From an uncultured Roseiflexaceae bacterium (lineage in GTDB: Bacteria > Chloroflexota > Chloroflexia > Chloroflexales > Roseiflexaceae), in contig CALKHR010000080.1 in NCBI GenBank assembly GCA_937988885.1, positions 124,001-188,000 of the forward strand: 64,000 nucleotides of DNA, given 5' to 3'. The notes below the pieces were generated by a model. The model saw nothing but the letters and a program-made list of their open reading frames with translations, did not search any database and was not told where the DNA came from. A program made the position numbers and the translations under genes. Below, one piece after another: positions 62,752 to 64,000 of the stretch. Each line of letters begins with the position of its first letter. Position 1 is the first letter of the stretch.

Positions 62752-63882
62752 CTACTGTTGAAGCACAAGTTGTGCTCGGCGGAACACAATCAGCGTGCGG
62801 GCTTGGCCCAAATAGGCGCGAGCCTGCTCGAAGTACACGCTATCGTAGCCTTGGCGATCCAGCCACCACTCTACCACTAGATCGGTGCCGAGATCCAGCC
62901 CCAAGCCCTGCGCCTCTTGCTTGATGCGCGGCTGAGTGCGCTTCCACTCAGCAAAACTGATTCGGAGGGGCCGAAAGACCTGAACACGGTAGATCGGCGC
63001 GCGCTGCTGCAAGCCGAGCAGCCGTGAGATGCCCGTCAGCGCCGAGGAGTTCTCGAACAGCGGCAGTCCGCGCCCCGCCGGAGTGCGGTCCTGCATATCG
63101 TAGCGGGCCAGTTGGAACATGCCGGGCAGCACACCCTGACGCGCCCACGCCTCAGCCTGCGCGGCGGGCATGGTTCTGATCGTCTCGTCGAAATCCGAGA
63201 CGCGTGGGACGCGGGGCGGTGCCATCACCTGGATTTCGGGGATGGGCTTGATCACGCGCTGGTTGGTGCTTGGATCGACCCACCACGCTCTGACCACCTC
63301 CATCGGCGCATCGTGGTTCGTGCGGTAGCGGAAACCGCGACGGCTGCGGCCTTCCTGCGCCTCGGCCTGAGCGTGCAGGTGCACATGCAAGTGCAAGCCT
63401 TGCCCGTAGCCCTTGGCCGGAAACCAAACCCGTTCGGTCTCGAAGTGGTAGAGCATGCGGTTTCCGGGCCGGGGACTAGGCTCGATAGGACTGGCTTTCC
63501 ATCCCTGCCCGATCAAGCCGCTCCAGCCGCCAACCACTGCCCGCAACGGCGCGTAGATCGCGATCACATCGCTGGCGCTGGGCGGATGGTCCTGAAACCA
63601 CAATCCTGGCGGGATCGCGCCTGCCGTGGGCAAGCGAGTAGTGCCGCCGATTACGCTCTGCTCCACGTTCGCATTGCCCAAGCGCACGGTGGGCACCGAG
63701 CGGGGCGTTGATGTTGGGATCGGTGTTGGGGGCGTCTGCACAACTGCTGGCTGTTCGGGTTGCGCTTGATTGGGACGCAATACCTCACCGCCACACTCGA
63801 TGCAGTAGCGCGGCTGATTGGGCGGCAGCGGGGCCCCACAATGGCGGCAGAAACGCGGTGTACGTGTAGGTGGCGATGTCAT
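62752..63882 (-). CDS. zinc-ribbon protein of unknown function
   Basis: 376 residues from ATG 63882 (GGAG 9 nt upstream). The N-terminus has a double zinc ribbon, CRHC and CIEC (about residues 12-30), then a Pro/Thr-rich linker to about 75. The remaining 300 residues are a globular region I do not recognise, with GLWFQDHPPSASDVIAIYAP, HLHVHLHAQAEAQ and VVEWWLDRQGYDSVYFEQA. No membrane helix or catalytic motif is seen. Alone, convergent with the alpha-2-macroglobulin gene. Zinc-ribbon-plus-linker proteins often sit in regulatory or secretion contexts, but nothing here shows which. Confidence 0.72.
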   Translation of the reverse strand: MTSPPTRTPRFCRHCGAPLPPNQPRYCIECGGEVLRPNQAQPEQPAVVQTPPTPIPTSTPRSVPTVRLGNANVEQSVIGGTTRLPTAGAIPPGLWFQDHPPSASDVIAIYAPLRAVVGGWSGLIGQGWKASPIEPSPRPGNRMLYHFETERVWFPAKGYGQGLHLHVHLHAQAEAQEGRSRRGFRYRTNHDAPMEVVRAWWVDPSTNQRVIKPIPEIQVMAPPRVPRVSDFDETIRTMPAAQAEAWARQGVLPGMFQLARYDMQDRTPAGRGLPLFENSSALTGISRLLGLQQRAPIYRVQVFRPLRISFAEWKRTQPRIKQEAQGLGLDLGTDLVVEWWLDRQGYDSVYFEQARAYLGQARTLIVFRRAQLVLQQ

Positions 63883-64000
63883 GTGCTGGTCGCTCCTTGA
63901 CCCATTCCAATGCCATTATACCACTGCTTAAAGCCAAAACGCAGGTTGGCAGCATCGCTGACCAAACACGGCTGCGTTGTGTTCGGTTTTATACGTACCA
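63883..64000. other. intergenic DNA at the right edge
   Basis: 118 bp upstream of the zinc-ribbon gene; no feature recognised. Confidence 0.3.

Overview
The window looks like chromosomal DNA of a bacterium of the phylum Chloroflexota, probably class Chloroflexia. This is an inference from gene content: a fused b6/subunit-IV type cytochrome b, RsbR-like STAS sensors, BTAD-AAA regulators, S9 peptidases, a CrtO/PYROXD2-like flavoprotein, GatD, and a SAM-I controlled methionine/SAM cluster. No rRNA, insertion sequence, integrase, CRISPR array or complete prophage was seen. Composition is fairly even and GC-rich inside genes, with AT-rich intergenic gaps, so most of it reads as core genome with a few accessory patches.

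Layout. 0-5 kb: a broken ORF at the left edge, then a promoter and a four-gene respiratory operon (Rieske, cytochrome b, diheme cytochrome c, six-helix membrane protein). 5-16 kb: orphan SbcD-like nuclease, two SDR proteins flanking GatD, a STAS sensor, a large flavoprotein, a DUF3105 protein, PsuG and TsaC. 15.8-22 kb: an unannotated 54-residue gene with its own promoter/operator, a rhomboid protease, an unusual amidotransferase and two S9 peptidases. 22-22.5 kb: a small gene made of four 30-bp repeats encoding LRPNG-type decapeptides. 22.5-30 kb: MurE, an SGNH hydrolase, a second STAS sensor, a nitroreductase, a phage-Gam-like protein, tRNA-Pro(GGG) and a multi-receiver diguanylate cyclase. 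30-42 kb: FAH-family enzyme, secreted glycosidase-like lipoprotein, single-domain response regulator, two MBL-fold enzymes, a BTAD-AAA regulator and a glycosyltransferase with an appended zinc ribbon. 42.4-50 kb: a SAM-I riboswitch followed by mtnA, a MetE-like protein, a PfkB kinase, a Gfo/Idh protein with an appended zinc ribbon, ahcY and metK. 50-52.5 kb: an accessory patch with two tiny genes and an ATPase/DUF234 gene whose promoter lies inside a perfect 45-nt palindrome. 52.5-64 kb: PBP1C, a Nudix hydrolase, a giant alpha-2-macroglobulin lacking the thioester glutamine, and a zinc-ribbon protein.

How the genes work together. The first operon should move electrons from quinol to a c-type cytochrome. 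The 42-50 kb block is a coherent SAM cycle: MetK makes SAM, AhcY splits SAH, the PfkB protein could phosphorylate the adenosine, the MetE-like protein could remethylate homocysteine, and MtnA salvages methylthioadenosine, all behind one SAM-sensing leader. PBP1C and alpha-2-macroglobulin are a recurrent envelope pair. GatD and MurE both act on peptidoglycan precursors.

The most unusual items are the LRPNG repeat peptide gene, the centred promoter palindrome of the DUF234 ATPase, the zinc ribbons fused to two unrelated enzymes, the amidotransferase with a His-to-Gln change in its catalytic triad, and the alpha-2-macroglobulin with CTEA in place of CxEQ. All function calls come from reading motifs; no database search was run.
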